A stretch of DNA of 64,000 nucleotides from Parvularculaceae bacterium (GCA_028284065.1 JANQSJ010000014.1:310001-374000); one strand, 5' to 3'; shown: positions 51,424 to 60,982, numbered from the stretch's first letter. The notes: generated by a model from the letters alone, not told the origin. Numbers and translations: made by a program.

Positions 51424-51901
51424 ACAACCGACCACACCTCACCGCCTGCAACGCGCCGCGTTGATCGCCGAGATCGTCGGCGCGCTGGCGGTCGTCCTCT
51501 CGCTCGTTTTCGTTGGCCTGCAACTATCTCGGCATACGGACGAAATGGTCGGCGCAGCGCACCATGAATTGCTTGCGCTCGTCAACGACAATGACGACTG
51601 GCTGCGTGATCCGGCGTTCGCCGACGCGCTCCTGCGCGCTGAAGAGGGGCGTGACGCCCTGTCGGACGTCGAATATCTGCAAGTCGCTTACTGGATCGGT
51701 CAGCGCCTCAGCGTCTGCGAGAATGTCCACCAGCGCAGGGAAGACGGCATGGTCGACGATCAGATGTGGTTCGCCTGGTCAAACGGCTGCGCCGATGTTT
51801 TGGCCAATCCGACGGCGCGCGAAGTTTGGGCGGAACGCAAGCACTGGTTCGCGCCCGACTTCGCCCAATGGCTGGACGCAGAGAGGGCGAAGCAGACATG
51901 A
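51416..51901 (+). CDS. Membrane-anchored paralogue array, gene 6
   Basis: A 161-residue protein from ATG 51416 (a GTG at 51401 is also in frame). The tail is MPEQPTTPHRLQRAA and the helix LIAEIVGALAVVLSLVFVGLQL, closest to gene 1. The domain has WIGQRLSVCENVHQRREDG, DQMWFAWSNGCADVLANPTA and WAERKHWFAPDFAQWL. The stop codon overlaps the gene 7 start (ATGA). Function unknown. Confidence 0.78.
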   Translation: MPEQPTTPHRLQRAALIAEIVGALAVVLSLVFVGLQLSRHTDEMVGAAHHELLALVNDNDDWLRDPAFADALLRAEEGRDALSDVEYLQVAYWIGQRLSVCENVHQRREDGMVDDQMWFAWSNGCADVLANPTAREVWAERKHWFAPDFAQWLDAERAKQT

Positions 51902-52365
51902 ACTGGAAGAACGTCAATGACTGGCTGCAGGTCATCGGCACGTTCGGCGTCATCGTCTCGCTCATCTTTGTCGGCGTACAGATGCGCCAGACGCAGCGGA
52001 TTGCGGCCGCGGAGATCTACCAGGCGCGCGCCGCGCTGAAGGTCCACAATTTTGCGCTCGAGACGTCCTCGCCTGCGATGCAGGAGGCGTTGCGCAAGGC
52101 ATGGGCGGACGAAGAGCTTTCCGAAAACGAGGCGCGAAATGTTGGGCTTTTCTGGTACTCTTGGCTCTCCTACTGGGAGAACAACTATTATCAGCATCGC
52201 GCGGGAATGATGTCGGCGGAGCAGTGGGAAAGCTCTGCGCGGACGCTACGGCGGTTCGCGGCCGTGCCACACTTTCGCGAATGGTGGCGCGCAACCCACG
52301 CCGACTGGCCGGATTCCTTTGGGGAAGCCGTCGACGCGGCGGTTGCGGACGCCGAAACCCAATAA
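51898..52365 (+). CDS. Membrane-anchored paralogue array, gene 7
   Basis: A 155-residue protein: MNWKNVNDWLQVIGTFGVIVSLIFVGVQMRQTQRIAAAE, then GLFWYSWLSYWENNYYQHRAG, EQWESSARTLRRFAAVPHF and WWRATHADWPDSFGEAV. It is the last array member. An MFS transporter gene follows 69 bases later on the same strand with no terminator between, so they may share a transcript. Function unknown. Confidence 0.78.
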   Translation: MNWKNVNDWLQVIGTFGVIVSLIFVGVQMRQTQRIAAAEIYQARAALKVHNFALETSSPAMQEALRKAWADEELSENEARNVGLFWYSWLSYWENNYYQHRAGMMSAEQWESSARTLRRFAAVPHFREWWRATHADWPDSFGEAVDAAVADAETQ

Positions 52366-52434
52366 ACCAATCGAGCGCCAGCGCAGTATCTAACCTGAAT
52401 GGCGGCGGATGCCCGACGCCGCACGGGAGGGCCC

Positions 52435-53625
52435 ATGCCGCCGCGCCTACTGACGCTCGCCTTCGCGCCATTCGCCTTCGGGACGAGCGCATTCATTTTC
52501 ATTGGCCTTATCGCGCCGATTGCAGCTGACTTGGGCGTCGCCGTGCCCGTCGTGGGCCAGTTGCAGACAGTGTTTGCGATCTCCTGCGCCATAGGCGCGC
52601 CTCTACTGGCCCGGCGACTGGGCGACGCATCGCGGCGGCGCGTTTTGGTCGCCGTCATGGGCGGGCTCGTCGCGGTCAACCTGGCGTCGGCCCTCGCGCT
52701 GACCTTGAGCATCATCATGGCGGCGCGGCTCCTGGGCGGGCTATTCGCCGGGCTGACGCTCCCTCTCGCTTCGTCGATCGCCGTCGCCTGCGTGGCCGAA
52801 GAAAAACGCCCGGCCGCAATCGCGATTGTCCTCGGCGGCTACACGCTCGCCTTCATTTTCGGCGTGCCGCTGGGCAGCGTCGTAGGCGCAGAACTCGGCT
52901 GGCGCGCGGCGTTCTGGTTCGCCGCTTTGGTGAGCCTCGCCGCCATGGCGACGATATGGATCGCCGCGCCGCGTCAGGAACCTCCGCCGCAGCCCAAGGG
53001 CCTCGGCTTCAAAGACGCCATTGTCGGCGAGAACCGCCTTCTCATGTTCATTACGCTGGCCGCGTTTGTCGCAACCTTCGTCAGCGTCGCGTTCACAGGG
53101 CCCGTCGTCACCTTGGCCACAGGGCTTGAAGGCTCCGCCATCGGCGGAGTGCAGCTGGCGACGGGCGTCGGCAGCATCTTCGGACTGCCCGCCGGCGCGA
53201 TGCTTGCGCGGCTGCCTGCGCGCCGGGCGTTGGCGATGCTCTTCCTCGCCATTCTCGCAACTCAAGCGCTCTTTTCGGTCGTTATGCTGAACGATCTCGG
53301 CTGGGCGGCGATACCGGCGACCGTGTTCGCGATGGGGGCCGGGTCTGCGGCGCTATTCGCCACGTCGCCGATCATACAATCGCGCCTCGCCCTAAACGCC
53401 GGCGCGGCGGCGACGATCGCGTTCGCGCTCAACGGCTCCATGGTCTATTTCGGGCAGGGCCTCGGCGCGGTCGTCGGCGGATCAGTGGCCGCCGCCGCCG
53501 GCCTTCAATGGGCGGGGCTCGCCGGCGCGGCGGTCGCGCTCGCCGGCCTTGTCCTGGTGTCGCGGCTCGGCGCCGCGCCGACGCCGGCGGACGCGCCGGC
53601 GGTTCATCCGTCCCCGGCGCAGTAG
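52435..53625 (+). CDS. MFS transporter, DHA1 (drug:H+ antiporter)-like
   Basis: A 396-residue protein with about 12 membrane helices. It starts at ATG 52435 (GGGAGG close upstream) rather than ATG 52399. LTLAFAPFAFGTSAFIFIGLIAPIAADLGVAVPVVGQLQTVFAI is the typical first-helix region of AraJ/YdhP-like DHA1 exporters; GLTLPLASSIAVACVAEEKRPAAIAIVLGGYTLAFIFGVPLGSVVG carries the antiporter motif C-like glycine pattern. Substrate unknown. The C-terminus is a short Pro/Ala-rich tail. Convergent with fba. Confidence 0.9.
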   Translation: MPPRLLTLAFAPFAFGTSAFIFIGLIAPIAADLGVAVPVVGQLQTVFAISCAIGAPLLARRLGDASRRRVLVAVMGGLVAVNLASALALTLSIIMAARLLGGLFAGLTLPLASSIAVACVAEEKRPAAIAIVLGGYTLAFIFGVPLGSVVGAELGWRAAFWFAALVSLAAMATIWIAAPRQEPPPQPKGLGFKDAIVGENRLLMFITLAAFVATFVSVAFTGPVVTLATGLEGSAIGGVQLATGVGSIFGLPAGAMLARLPARRALAMLFLAILATQALFSVVMLNDLGWAAIPATVFAMGAGSAALFATSPIIQSRLALNAGAAATIAFALNGSMVYFGQGLGAVVGGSVAAAAGLQWAGLAGAAVALAGLVLVSRLGAAPTPADAPAVHPSPAQ

Positions 53626-53641
53626 CGCTCGCGGCGTCGAC

Positions 53642-54670
53642 CTACGCCGCCTCCAGCCCCGCATTCCATTCGCCCTTCTGGGCGAGGCCATTCATACGCG
53701 CCCGGTGCGCGAACGCCGCTTGCGCCGCGGCGACGTTCTCCGCCTTGCCGCCCCAAGCCTTCAGCGGCGCAGCCTGCAACGCACGGCCGTAGGAAAATGA
53801 CAGCGCCCAAGGCATCTGATCCGCATAGGCCTCGTTCATGGCGTTGAGGTGCGCGGTCGCGTCCTCGTCGGATTGCCCGCCAGAAAGAAAGACGATGGAC
53901 GGCACCGCCGCCGGCACGGCCGACCGGAAGCAACGCACGGTCGCCTCGGCGACTTCCTCGACGCTCGCCTGCTTGGGGCATTTCTTGCCGGCGATGACCA
54001 TGTTCGGCTTCAAGACCGTTCCTTCAAGCGCAACGTCCTGCGCGAAAAGCTCGTCAAACAATGTCTTTAGCGTGAACTCAGTGACGTCGTAACAGCGCTC
54101 AATGTCGTGGTCGCCGTCCATCAGGACTTCCGGCTCCACGATCGGCACGATGTTCGCCTCCTGGCAGAGCGCCGCGTAGCGGGCGAGCGCGTGGGCGTTC
54201 ACGGAAATGCAGTAGCCGGAGGGAATCTCATTGCCCGCGATGTCGATTACCGCGCGCCATTTCGCGAACCGCGCGCCAAGCTCATAGTACTCTTTGAGCC
54301 GCTCGCGCAGGCCGTCGAGGCCTTCGGTAACTTTCTCGCCTTCGGCGCCAGCGAGATCCTTCGCGCCCTTATCGACCTTGATGCCTGGAATCGAGCCCGC
54401 CGCCTCGATCACTTTAACCAGCGGCGTGCCGTCGGCGGCGTTCTGGCGAATCGTCTCGTCAAAAAGGATGACCCCGGAGATGTGCTCCCGCATGGCCGTT
54501 TCGGCGCGGAACAGCATTTCGCGGTAATCACGGCGGCTGTCTTCCGTCGAGGCGACGTCGATCGAATCGAACCGCTTTTTGATGGTGCCTGTGCTTTCAT
54601 CCGCGGCGAGAATTCCCTTGCCAGGGGCGGCCATCCGGATGGCGACGTCGTTCAGCGCGTCAAGGTTCAT
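53642..54670 (-). CDS. fba: Fructose-bisphosphate aldolase, class I
   Basis: Schiff-base aldolase of 342 residues cleaving fructose 1,6-bisphosphate. It is similar to the eukaryote-type class I enzymes: GKGILAADESTGTIKKRF at the start, KWRAVIDI, IVPIVEPEVLMDGDHDIERC and the Schiff-base lysine Lys221 in GTVLKPNMV; SIVFLSGGQSDEDATAHLNAMN closes the barrel. It lies 65 bases after pgk in the order gap-pgk-fba, a glycolytic/gluconeogenic cluster. Confidence 0.97.
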   Translation of the reverse strand: MNLDALNDVAIRMAAPGKGILAADESTGTIKKRFDSIDVASTEDSRRDYREMLFRAETAMREHISGVILFDETIRQNAADGTPLVKVIEAAGSIPGIKVDKGAKDLAGAEGEKVTEGLDGLRERLKEYYELGARFAKWRAVIDIAGNEIPSGYCISVNAHALARYAALCQEANIVPIVEPEVLMDGDHDIERCYDVTEFTLKTLFDELFAQDVALEGTVLKPNMVIAGKKCPKQASVEEVAEATVRCFRSAVPAAVPSIVFLSGGQSDEDATAHLNAMNEAYADQMPWALSFSYGRALQAAPLKAWGGKAENVAAAQAAFAHRARMNGLAQKGEWNAGLEAA

Positions 54671-54734
54671 GTCGTTCTCCCAGTTTCGCTTCGGCGCCGC
54701 TTAAAACGCCCCTCATCATGTCGGTTTGCGCCGC

Positions 54735-55928
54735 CTAGCGCTTCAACGCCTCAACGCCCGGCAATTCCTTGCCCTCAAGCCATTCGAGAAATGCGCCGCC
54801 CGCCGTCGACACATAAGAAAAGTCGTCCGCCACGCCCGCGTGGTTGAGCGCGGCCACCGTGTCGCCGCCGCCGGCGACGGCGGTGAGGCCAGCCGCCTTG
54901 ACGCGCTTTGCGGCATAGCGCGCCGCCTCCACGGTGGCGGTGTCGAAGGGCGGGATTTCGAATGCGCCGAGGGGACCGTTCCAGACCAGCGTCTTCGCCC
55001 GGTCGATGACGTCGGCAATGCGATCGACGGTCTCCGGGCCGAGGTCGAGGATCATCTGATCCGTTGGGGTGGCGTCTGCGGCGACGACCTGGCGCGCGGC
55101 CCCTTCCTTGAACTCGCGCGCGACGACAACGTCGGTGGGCAGAACGATCTCGCAGCTATTCGCCGCAGCCTGCTCCATGATCTCGCGGGCGGTGTCCGCA
55201 AGGTCCGGTTCGCACAGCGACTTGCCGACCGACACGCCCTCCGCGAACAGGAACGTGTTCGCCATGCCGCCGCCGACGATAAGGGCGTCGGCCTTTCCGA
55301 CGAGATTGAGGAGCAACTCGATCTTGGTCGAAACTTTTGCGCCCCCGACGACGCAGGCGAGCGGCCGCTCCGGCGCGCCAAGCGCGGCGCCGAGATAATC
55401 AAGCTCGCGCTCCATCGCCTTGCCGGCGGCGGCGGGCAAAAGCCGGGCGAGGCCTTCGGTGGACGCATGGGCCCGGTGCGCGGCGGAGAATGCGTCATTC
55501 ACATAGATGTCGCCATTTACGCTGAGCGCCTTCGCAAAATCCGGGTCATTCCTTTCTTCGCCGGCGTGAAACCGCGTGTTCTCAAGGAGAAGGATATCGC
55601 CTTCGCCCAACGCCGCGACGGCCTCAGCGGCGGCGGCGCCGATGCAATCGTCCGCAAACGCCACATCTTGGTCGCCGATTTTCGAGAGCGCCGCCGCGAC
55701 CGGCCTCAGCGACATGTCAGGATTGGGCGCTCCCTTCGGGCGGCCGAAATGGGACAGCAGGACGACCTTCGCGCCTTTCCCGCTGAGCGCATCAATGGTC
55801 GGCAGCGCGCGCTCCAGTCGCGTCGCGTCTGTGATAACGCCGTCCTTCATCGGCGCGTTGAAGTCAACGCGGACGAGAACGCGTTTGCCGGCGACGTCAA
55901 GATCATCAAGCGATCTGTAAGCGGACAT
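54735..55928 (-). CDS. pgk: Phosphoglycerate kinase
   Basis: Transfers phosphate from 1,3-bisphosphoglycerate to ADP. 397 residues from ATG 55928. Motifs: [60 protein letters not shown], and the nucleotide-binding [18 protein letters not shown] and [11 protein letters not shown]. The ribosome site is weak. It is 53 bases downstream of gap. Confidence 0.98.
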   Translation of the reverse strand: MSAYRSLDDLDVAGKRVLVRVDFNAPMKDGVITDATRLERALPTIDALSGKGAKVVLLSHFGRPKGAPNPDMSLRPVAAALSKIGDQDVAFADDCIGAAAAEAVAALGEGDILLLENTRFHAGEERNDPDFAKALSVNGDIYVNDAFSAAHRAHASTEGLARLLPAAAGKAMERELDYLGAALGAPERPLACVVGGAKVSTKIELLLNLVGKADALIVGGGMANTFLFAEGVSVGKSLCEPDLADTAREIMEQAAANSCEIVLPTDVVVAREFKEGAARQVVAADATPTDQMILDLGPETVDRIADVIDRAKTLVWNGPLGAFEIPPFDTATVEAARYAAKRVKAAGLTAVAGGGDTVAALNHAGVADDFSYVSTAGGAFLEWLEGKELPGVEALKR

Positions 55929-55981
55929 GAACGAACTCTTGATGCGCGAAAGCCGCCTCCGAGAAGGCGGCATGAAAACCG

Positions 55982-56989
55982 TTAGAGATACTTCGCCATT
56001 TCAAGGGCGGTGTCGGACATCCGCGTGGAGAAGCCCCACTCATTATCGTACCAGGACAGCACGCGGACGAGCTTGCCTTCCAGCACCTGCGTCTGCCCGG
56101 TCGCGAAATAGGACGAATGCGGATCGTGATTGAAGTCCATGGAGACGAGCGGTTCTTCGGTGACGCCGAGGACGCCTTTGAGCGCTCCTGCAGACGCCTC
56201 TAGCATGGCGGCGTTCACTTCGTCCGCCGTCGTGTCGCGCGAGGGCGTCACGACAAGATCGACCACCGAGACATTCGGCGTCGGCACGCGAATCGCCGAG
56301 CCGTCGAGCTTGCCCTGAAGGTGCGGCAGGACGAGGCCGACCGCTTTCGCCGCGCCCGTCGAGGTCGGGATCATGGACGACGCGGCCGCGCGGGCGCGGT
56401 AAAGATCCTTGTGCATGGTGTCGAGGGTCGGCTGGTCGCCGGTGTAGGCGTGGATCGTCGTCATGTAGCCGCGCTCAATCCCCACCGTATCGGAGAGCAC
56501 CTTGGCGACGGGCGCGAGACAGTTGGTGGTGCACGAAGCGTTCGACACGACGACGTCGTCCGCCGTCAGCGTTTCGTGATTGACGCCAAAGACGATCGTC
56601 TTGTCGGCGTTCTTCGCCGGCGCGGAGACGAGAACGCGCTTCGCGCCGCCGGCGAGATGCGCGGAGGCCTTTTCCTTGTCGGCGAAAATGCCCGTGCATT
56701 CGAAGACAATGTCGACGCCGAGATCGCCCCAGGGGAGTTTCGCCGGGTCGCGTTCTGAGAACACCCTCATGGCGCCGGCGCCGGCGTCGATCGTATCGCC
56801 GGCGGTCGTCACCTCGCCGGGGAAGCGGCCATGGACGGAGTCGAAGCGCAATAGATGGGCGTTGGTCTCAACGGGTCCGAGATCGTTGATCGCGACGACC
56901 TCAAGGTCCTTGCGGCCCGTTTCGATCATTGACCTCAGCGTCAGGCGGCCAATGCGGCCGAATCCATTGATGGCGACTCGAACGCTCAT
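55982..56989 (-). CDS. gap: Glyceraldehyde-3-phosphate dehydrogenase
   Basis: A 335-residue NAD-dependent dehydrogenase of glycolysis. ATG 56989 has GAGGAG 8 bases upstream. [20 protein letters not shown] is the Rossmann start, the catalytic Cys153 is in [15 protein letters not shown], and the C-terminal [13 protein letters not shown] is conserved. First gene of gap-pgk-fba; the promoter is probably in the 383-base divergent region upstream. Confidence 0.98.
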   Translation of the reverse strand: MSVRVAINGFGRIGRLTLRSMIETGRKDLEVVAINDLGPVETNAHLLRFDSVHGRFPGEVTTAGDTIDAGAGAMRVFSERDPAKLPWGDLGVDIVFECTGIFADKEKASAHLAGGAKRVLVSAPAKNADKTIVFGVNHETLTADDVVVSNASCTTNCLAPVAKVLSDTVGIERGYMTTIHAYTGDQPTLDTMHKDLYRARAAASSMIPTSTGAAKAVGLVLPHLQGKLDGSAIRVPTPNVSVVDLVVTPSRDTTADEVNAAMLEASAGALKGVLGVTEEPLVSMDFNHDPHSSYFATGQTQVLEGKLVRVLSWYDNEWGFSTRMSDTALEMAKYL

Positions 56990-57372
56990 CTTCAATGCTC
57001 CTCGTGTCCCCGCGGCCTTGAAGGCCCCGTCGGGACCGGCAAGGTCGGCGGCGCGCCGGGCGGCGTGTCGCGCTCCCAGCGTCGATTTGTTGAATGATCG
57101 CGGGTCTCTTGCCGGCCCGGCCGACGCCGGTCAAGTCGCAACGGCCTTGCGGGCGGCGCTGGACTTATCCGTCGAGCTACCCCAGTTTGCCGAGCGACGC
57201 GTCGGCGTCGGGCCGTTGGCGGCCGGGCGTCGATAAAACTTGGCGGCCCGGAAACGCCGGGTCGTTGCGCGGCGGCGGCGTGATTGTGCGATCGGCCCCG
57301 CCTTTGAGATCGGGCGTCTGGGGGCGCCTTGCGCGCCGCGACCCGATCTGGAGCGACAAGCGAAGCGATCAC
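56990..57372. other. Divergent intergenic region between gap and the zapA pair
   Basis: 383 bases that should hold the promoters of gap (minus) and of the coiled-coil/zapA pair (plus). The frame of the coiled-coil gene stays open far upstream through this region, but the residues there are compositionally unlike a protein (many Arg/Pro/Ser). No clear operator or terminator was recognised. Confidence 0.4.
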
Positions 57373-57741
57373 GTGACGCACCCGCAACCGACATCGACGC
57401 CTGAAGCGGAAAGCCCGGCTGAAATTGAGGCCGAGACCGGCGCCGACACGCAAATTCGCGAAAACACGGCGCCATCGGCCTCGGCGCACACGGCTGCGCG
57501 GCCGCTTGACGCGGCGTTTGATGGCCTTGCTTCCGCGGTCGAGCGGCTGGAAGCGGAGCTGGACCAACGGCTTGAGAACGACGAAGGCCTGCGCGAGGCG
57601 GCGGCCAGCGCAAAGCGCGAGGCCATAAGCGCGCGCGAGGCGGCGCGGCGCGCCGCGGAGGAGGTCGACGCCGCGATGGCTGAAGTACGGGCGATCCTCG
57701 CCGCGGTGGAACGCGCGACGCCCGAGGACGGATCGGAGTAG
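57373..57741 (+). CDS. Coiled-coil protein upstream of zapA (DUF4164-like)
   Basis: A 122-residue protein from GTG 57373; no strong ribosome site. The first 50 residues are acidic and disordered (TPEAESPAEIEAETGADTQ). Residues about 60-118 form a heptad coiled coil (FDGLASAVERLEAELDQRLE ... ARRAAEEVDAAMAEVRAIL). In many alphaproteobacteria a small coiled-coil DUF4164 protein precedes zapA, and this gene sits 9 bases before zapA. Probably a cell-division accessory; exact family uncertain. Confidence 0.7.
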   Translation: MTHPQPTSTPEAESPAEIEAETGADTQIRENTAPSASAHTAARPLDAAFDGLASAVERLEAELDQRLENDEGLREAAASAKREAISAREAARRAAEEVDAAMAEVRAILAAVERATPEDGSE

Positions 57742-57750
57742 CGCGCAAAG

Positions 57751-58083
57751 ATGGCCCGCGTCGAAATAGAAGTGAACGGCCGGCCCTATAAGGTCACATG
57801 CGAAGACGGCCAGGAGCGCCGGCTCGTCGAACTCGCGCGCTATCTCGATCGGCATGTGGCCGAAATCGCAGACAGCCTCGGCCAGATCGGCGAAGCGCGG
57901 CTCTTGCTGCTCGCGGCGCTGACCGTGTGCGACGAACTCTTCGAGACCCGGGCGCGGCTCTCCGCGGCGGAAACGGCGGCGGCGCCCCTCGGCGATGCGG
58001 CCGCCGCAGCCGCCGAAGCGCGCCTTGATGAGGCGCGCGCGCGCATAGATGCGCTCGCAGGCAAGCTTCAGGAAAGCGCCTGA
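57751..58083 (+). CDS. zapA: Cell division protein ZapA
   Basis: A 110-residue FtsZ-ring stabiliser. MARVEIEVNGRPYKVTCEDGQERRLVELARYLDRHVAEI is the ZapA globular domain, followed by the helical part LLLLAALTVCDELFETRARL and an Ala-rich coiled tail. It normally bundles FtsZ filaments at mid-cell. Convergent with the HisN-like gene 8 bases away; the 6S RNA and 5-formyltetrahydrofolate cyclo-ligase genes often found after zapA are absent here. Confidence 0.93.
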   Translation: MARVEIEVNGRPYKVTCEDGQERRLVELARYLDRHVAEIADSLGQIGEARLLLLAALTVCDELFETRARLSAAETAAAPLGDAAAAAAEARLDEARARIDALAGKLQESA

Positions 58084-58091
58084 ACGTCCTT

Positions 58092-58919
58092 TCAGGCGTC
58101 TGCGGAACCTCGGTTTTCAGAGATGAGCGCAAGCGCTTCGGCGAGAAGCCCCGGCGTCGCGGCGGCGATGACCTCGCCGCGGCCATCGGCGCCGACGGGC
58201 GCGCCGTCCCAGTTGGACGCGACCCCGCCCGCGCCCTCAATGACGGGCAGCAGAGCGGCATAGTCATGCCGCGCAAGGCCCGCCTCTACCACAAGGTCGA
58301 TTTCGCCAAGGGCCAGGAGCGCATAGCCATAGGCGTCATAGCCAAAACGCGTCGCCCGGGCCTTCGTCGAGACGGCGGCGAACGTCGCCGCCTCTTGCGC
58401 TGTGAAATACTCCGTCCCCCGCGGATCGGTGGTGGTGACGCGCGCTTCGGCCAATGATGCGCAGCCGCTAACGCGCGCCTCGCGCTCCTCGCCCCCGCGC
58501 CGGTAAAGGCAGGCCGCGCCGTCGCCAATCCAGCGTTCGTCCGTAAACGGTTGGTCTATAAGGCCGAGAACCGGCCGCGCATGGCGCTCAAAGGCGATCA
58601 GCGTCGCCCATGTGGGCGCGCCGCAGATAAATGCGCGGGTGCCGTCCACTGGATCGAGCACCCACCGCGCCGGCGCGTCCGCGCGCGTCTCGCCAAATTC
58701 CTCGCCTATAACGCCATGATCAGGATACGTCGCCTCAATCAGCCGGCGCAGCGCGCGCTCCGCTTCCCTGTCGGCGTCAGTGACGGGATCGAACCTGGCC
58801 CCCGCCTTGAGGTCGATGGCGGCCCCCGCGCGAAAGCGCGGCAGCGTCTCGGCGCGGGCGGCGTCCGCGATGCGCGCCGCAAAAGCTTTTATCTCGCCAA
58901 GGCCGAGCCGCGGGTCCAT
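58092..58919 (-). CDS. hisN: Histidinol-phosphatase-like inositol monophosphatase family enzyme
   Basis: A 275-residue Mg-dependent phosphatase. WVLDPVDGTRAFICGAPTWATLIAF is close to the signature of HisN histidinol-phosphatases and differs from the SuhB-type sequence encoded at 25053. VIGEEFGE supplies the metal-binding acidic residues, and RHDYAALLPVIEGAGG the second motif. Expected reaction: histidinol phosphate to histidinol in histidine synthesis. No other his genes are nearby, so assignment rests on the motif. Confidence 0.88.
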   Translation of the reverse strand: MDPRLGLGEIKAFAARIADAARAETLPRFRAGAAIDLKAGARFDPVTDADREAERALRRLIEATYPDHGVIGEEFGETRADAPARWVLDPVDGTRAFICGAPTWATLIAFERHARPVLGLIDQPFTDERWIGDGAACLYRRGGEEREARVSGCASLAEARVTTTDPRGTEYFTAQEAATFAAVSTKARATRFGYDAYGYALLALGEIDLVVEAGLARHDYAALLPVIEGAGGVASNWDGAPVGADGRGEVIAAATPGLLAEALALISENRGSADA

Positions 58920-58969
58920 CGCCGGACCATGACGGCGGATCCTATCCCCGTAAAGAGGATATGAAGCGT

Positions 58970-59365
58970 CTATTGATCGCCGGACATTGCCTTGGCGAGA
59001 TCGAGAAGCCGCCTGCGCGGCTCTTCGTTCAGCCGATAATAGGCGCGCACCAGATCAATGGTGTCCTTGTTCTGAAAGACGTCCGCCGGCGCGGCCGCGT
59101 GCGCCCCGGTCCCGTTTGCGCGGACCTCTCCGGAGGGCGCATCGTGCGCCTCGGCGCCTTCGAAAAAGTACGACACCGGTACATCCAGCGCGCGGGACAG
59201 GGCCCACAAGCGCGATGCGGAAATGCGGTTGGCGCCGCTTTCATATTTCTGAATCTGCTGGAACCTGATGGAGACGGCTTCCGCGAGCTTCTGCTGCGTC
59301 AGCCCCAATAGGCGACGCCGCTGGCGCAGGCGTTTGCCGACATGCAGGTCAATCGGATGAGTCAT
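58970..59365 (-). CDS. XRE family helix-turn-helix transcriptional regulator
   Basis: A 131-residue protein with an N-terminal HTH_3 domain: VGKRLRQRRRLLGLTQQKLAEAVSIRFQQIQKYESGANRISASRLWALSRALDVPVSYFFEG. A C-terminal helical extension includes IDLVRAYYRLNEEPRRRLLDLAKAM. This arrangement is common in a widely conserved group of alphaproteobacterial regulators. An AT-rich patch upstream (around 59470-59490) may be its promoter. Targets are unknown. Confidence 0.93.
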   Translation of the reverse strand: MTHPIDLHVGKRLRQRRRLLGLTQQKLAEAVSIRFQQIQKYESGANRISASRLWALSRALDVPVSYFFEGAEAHDAPSGEVRANGTGAHAAAPADVFQNKDTIDLVRAYYRLNEEPRRRLLDLAKAMSGDQ

Positions 59366-59467
59366 CTTGCCTATCCTCCCGTGCGACGGTCTTGCGCGAG
59401 GCGAACTGAACGCCGCCGCTTCGTGTCGGGGGAGAGATAGGCAAGGCTCGTGCCGAAGCCCGATAAC

Positions 59468-59490
59468 CCTTTGTAATTATTTATAAATAG
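59468..59490 (-). promoter_or_regulatory. AT-rich promoter-like patch upstream of XRE regulator
   Basis: A sharply AT-rich stretch in GC-rich surroundings, including the palindrome ATTTATAAAT at 59479-59488 (TATAAA core). It is about 115-120 bases before the XRE start on the minus strand. It could be a promoter -10 region or a regulator-binding site; no good -35 was found. Confidence 0.4.
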
Positions 59491-59512
59491 CCAGCGCGAG
59501 AGACACGCGCGG

Positions 59513-60757
59513 CTAATCGATCATCTTCGCTGAGCGCAGCCAGAACTCCTCATCGAAGCCAGGCGTTTCGAGATTGGCGACGAACTGCCGGGTCGCCGCC
59601 TCCCATGAGAAGTTCTCGGCCCATTCGCGGCAGACCGCCGGATCGCGATGGTCAAGCGCGGCGAGGCAGGCCGCCCTCAGATCCTCGTCGAGGGCCCCGC
59701 ATGCGTCAGGCGCGCCGTTTAGAATATCAATCGGTCCCCGGACGGGATAGGCGGCGACGGGCACCCCGCATGCGAGCGCCTCCACATTCACCAGGCCGAA
59801 CGTGTCGGTGCGCGACGGAAACACGAAGACATCGCTCGCCTGATACGCCGCAGACAGATCGGCGCCGTATTTCGGGCCGACAAACTTCGCCTCCGGATAC
59901 TTCGCCGCCAGCTCGGCGCGCTGCGGACCGTCGCCGACAATAACTTTCGAGCCCGGCAGATTGATTTCGAGGAAGTCCTCAATACTCTTTTCAACTGCGA
60001 TGCGCCCGACATAGAGCCAAATTGGCTTCTCAAAGGCGTCAAACATATTGCTTTCGCCGCGCTGGAACGCGTGCAGGTCCACGCCCCGCGGCCACAGGCG
60101 CATATTCTTGAACCCGCGGTCGGCCATTTCCTCCATGACCCCCGGCGTCGCGACCATCATCGCCTCGCCGTCCTTATGGAAGTCGCGCAGCACCGCATAC
60201 CCCCAGGATAGAGGCGCGCCGGTGCGCGCATTCACATACTCCGCGAAGCGGGTGTGAAAGCTTGTCGTGAACGGATAGCGCCGCCGCTTGCAGAACCGCC
60301 GCGCAGCGCGGCCGATAGGCCCTTCGGTGGCGATGTGGATCGCGTCGGGCTTAAAATCGTTCAGCAGCTTGGCGACTTTTCGGTTCGGCAGGATCGCCAG
60401 TTTGATTTCGGGGTAGGTCGGCATCGGCGCCGACAGGAAGAGATCGGGCGTAATGTAGAGCACCTCGTTGCCGAAGTCGGTCAGAACTTCGCCAAGGGTT
60501 TCCAGCGTGCGCACGACGCCGTTGATCTGAGGCCGCCAGGCGTCGGTCGCGATCGCGATGCGGATGCCTGACCGCCTGGTGGGCATCTGGAAACGCTGCT
60601 TTGGACGCGTCAGTCGCCCGACGCCGGATCTGATCTTCCGTAGCCGACCGGAATTCGGCTCAGCCTCATCTCTCGGATCGAGCGCTTCAGTCGCCTCGGC
60701 GTCCTGGACAACGTTTGCGTTGTCGGCCTCGGCGCGGCGCGGCGTTTCTTCAGTCAT
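59513..60757 (-). CDS. Glycosyltransferase family 4 (GT-B)
   Basis: A 414-residue glycosyltransferase. After a variable polar N-terminus of about 60 residues, IRIAIATDAWRPQINGVVRTLETLGEVL begins the GT4 domain, resembling the GDP-mannose-dependent mannosyltransferase MgtA and SQDG/glycolipid synthases. The donor-binding region is IWLYVGRIAVEKSIEDFLE, VGDGPQRAEL and VFPSRTDTFGLVNVEALACGVPV. It is likely to act on a lipid acceptor at the inner membrane. Donor and acceptor are not determined. ATG 60586 (MPTRRSGIRIA) is an alternative shorter start. Confidence 0.9.
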   Translation of the reverse strand: MTEETPRRAEADNANVVQDAEATEALDPRDEAEPNSGRLRKIRSGVGRLTRPKQRFQMPTRRSGIRIAIATDAWRPQINGVVRTLETLGEVLTDFGNEVLYITPDLFLSAPMPTYPEIKLAILPNRKVAKLLNDFKPDAIHIATEGPIGRAARRFCKRRRYPFTTSFHTRFAEYVNARTGAPLSWGYAVLRDFHKDGEAMMVATPGVMEEMADRGFKNMRLWPRGVDLHAFQRGESNMFDAFEKPIWLYVGRIAVEKSIEDFLEINLPGSKVIVGDGPQRAELAAKYPEAKFVGPKYGADLSAAYQASDVFVFPSRTDTFGLVNVEALACGVPVAAYPVRGPIDILNGAPDACGALDEDLRAACLAALDHRDPAVCREWAENFSWEAATRQFVANLETPGFDEEFWLRSAKMID

Positions 60758-60982
60758 GTTCTTTAACGCTCAGTCAGACCTGAGTTTCGGTAATGCGTTC
60801 GCCGCAGCGACATCGAGCCGGAAATGGCGGATACGGGAAAAGATGGCGATGAACAAGCCGCCGCTGCTGCGCGTCAGTTAAGTCGACGCCGTCGCGCGCG
60901 TCGCCGGCAGTGGAAACGTGACGCCGCAAGTTCGCTCGGCAATGACGCAATTGCCGCCGACAACGGCGCTGTGCGCGGATGG

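Noticed and set aside
57094..57372. Extended N-terminus for the coiled-coil gene before zapA
   Set aside because: The extra residues are Arg/Pro/Ser-rich, unlike the acidic coiled coil, and lie in the gap promoter region. The GTG at 57373 gives a sensible protein.
58084..58091. 6S RNA after zapA
   Set aside because: Only 8 bases separate zapA from the convergent HisN-like gene, so the usual 6S RNA site is absent.
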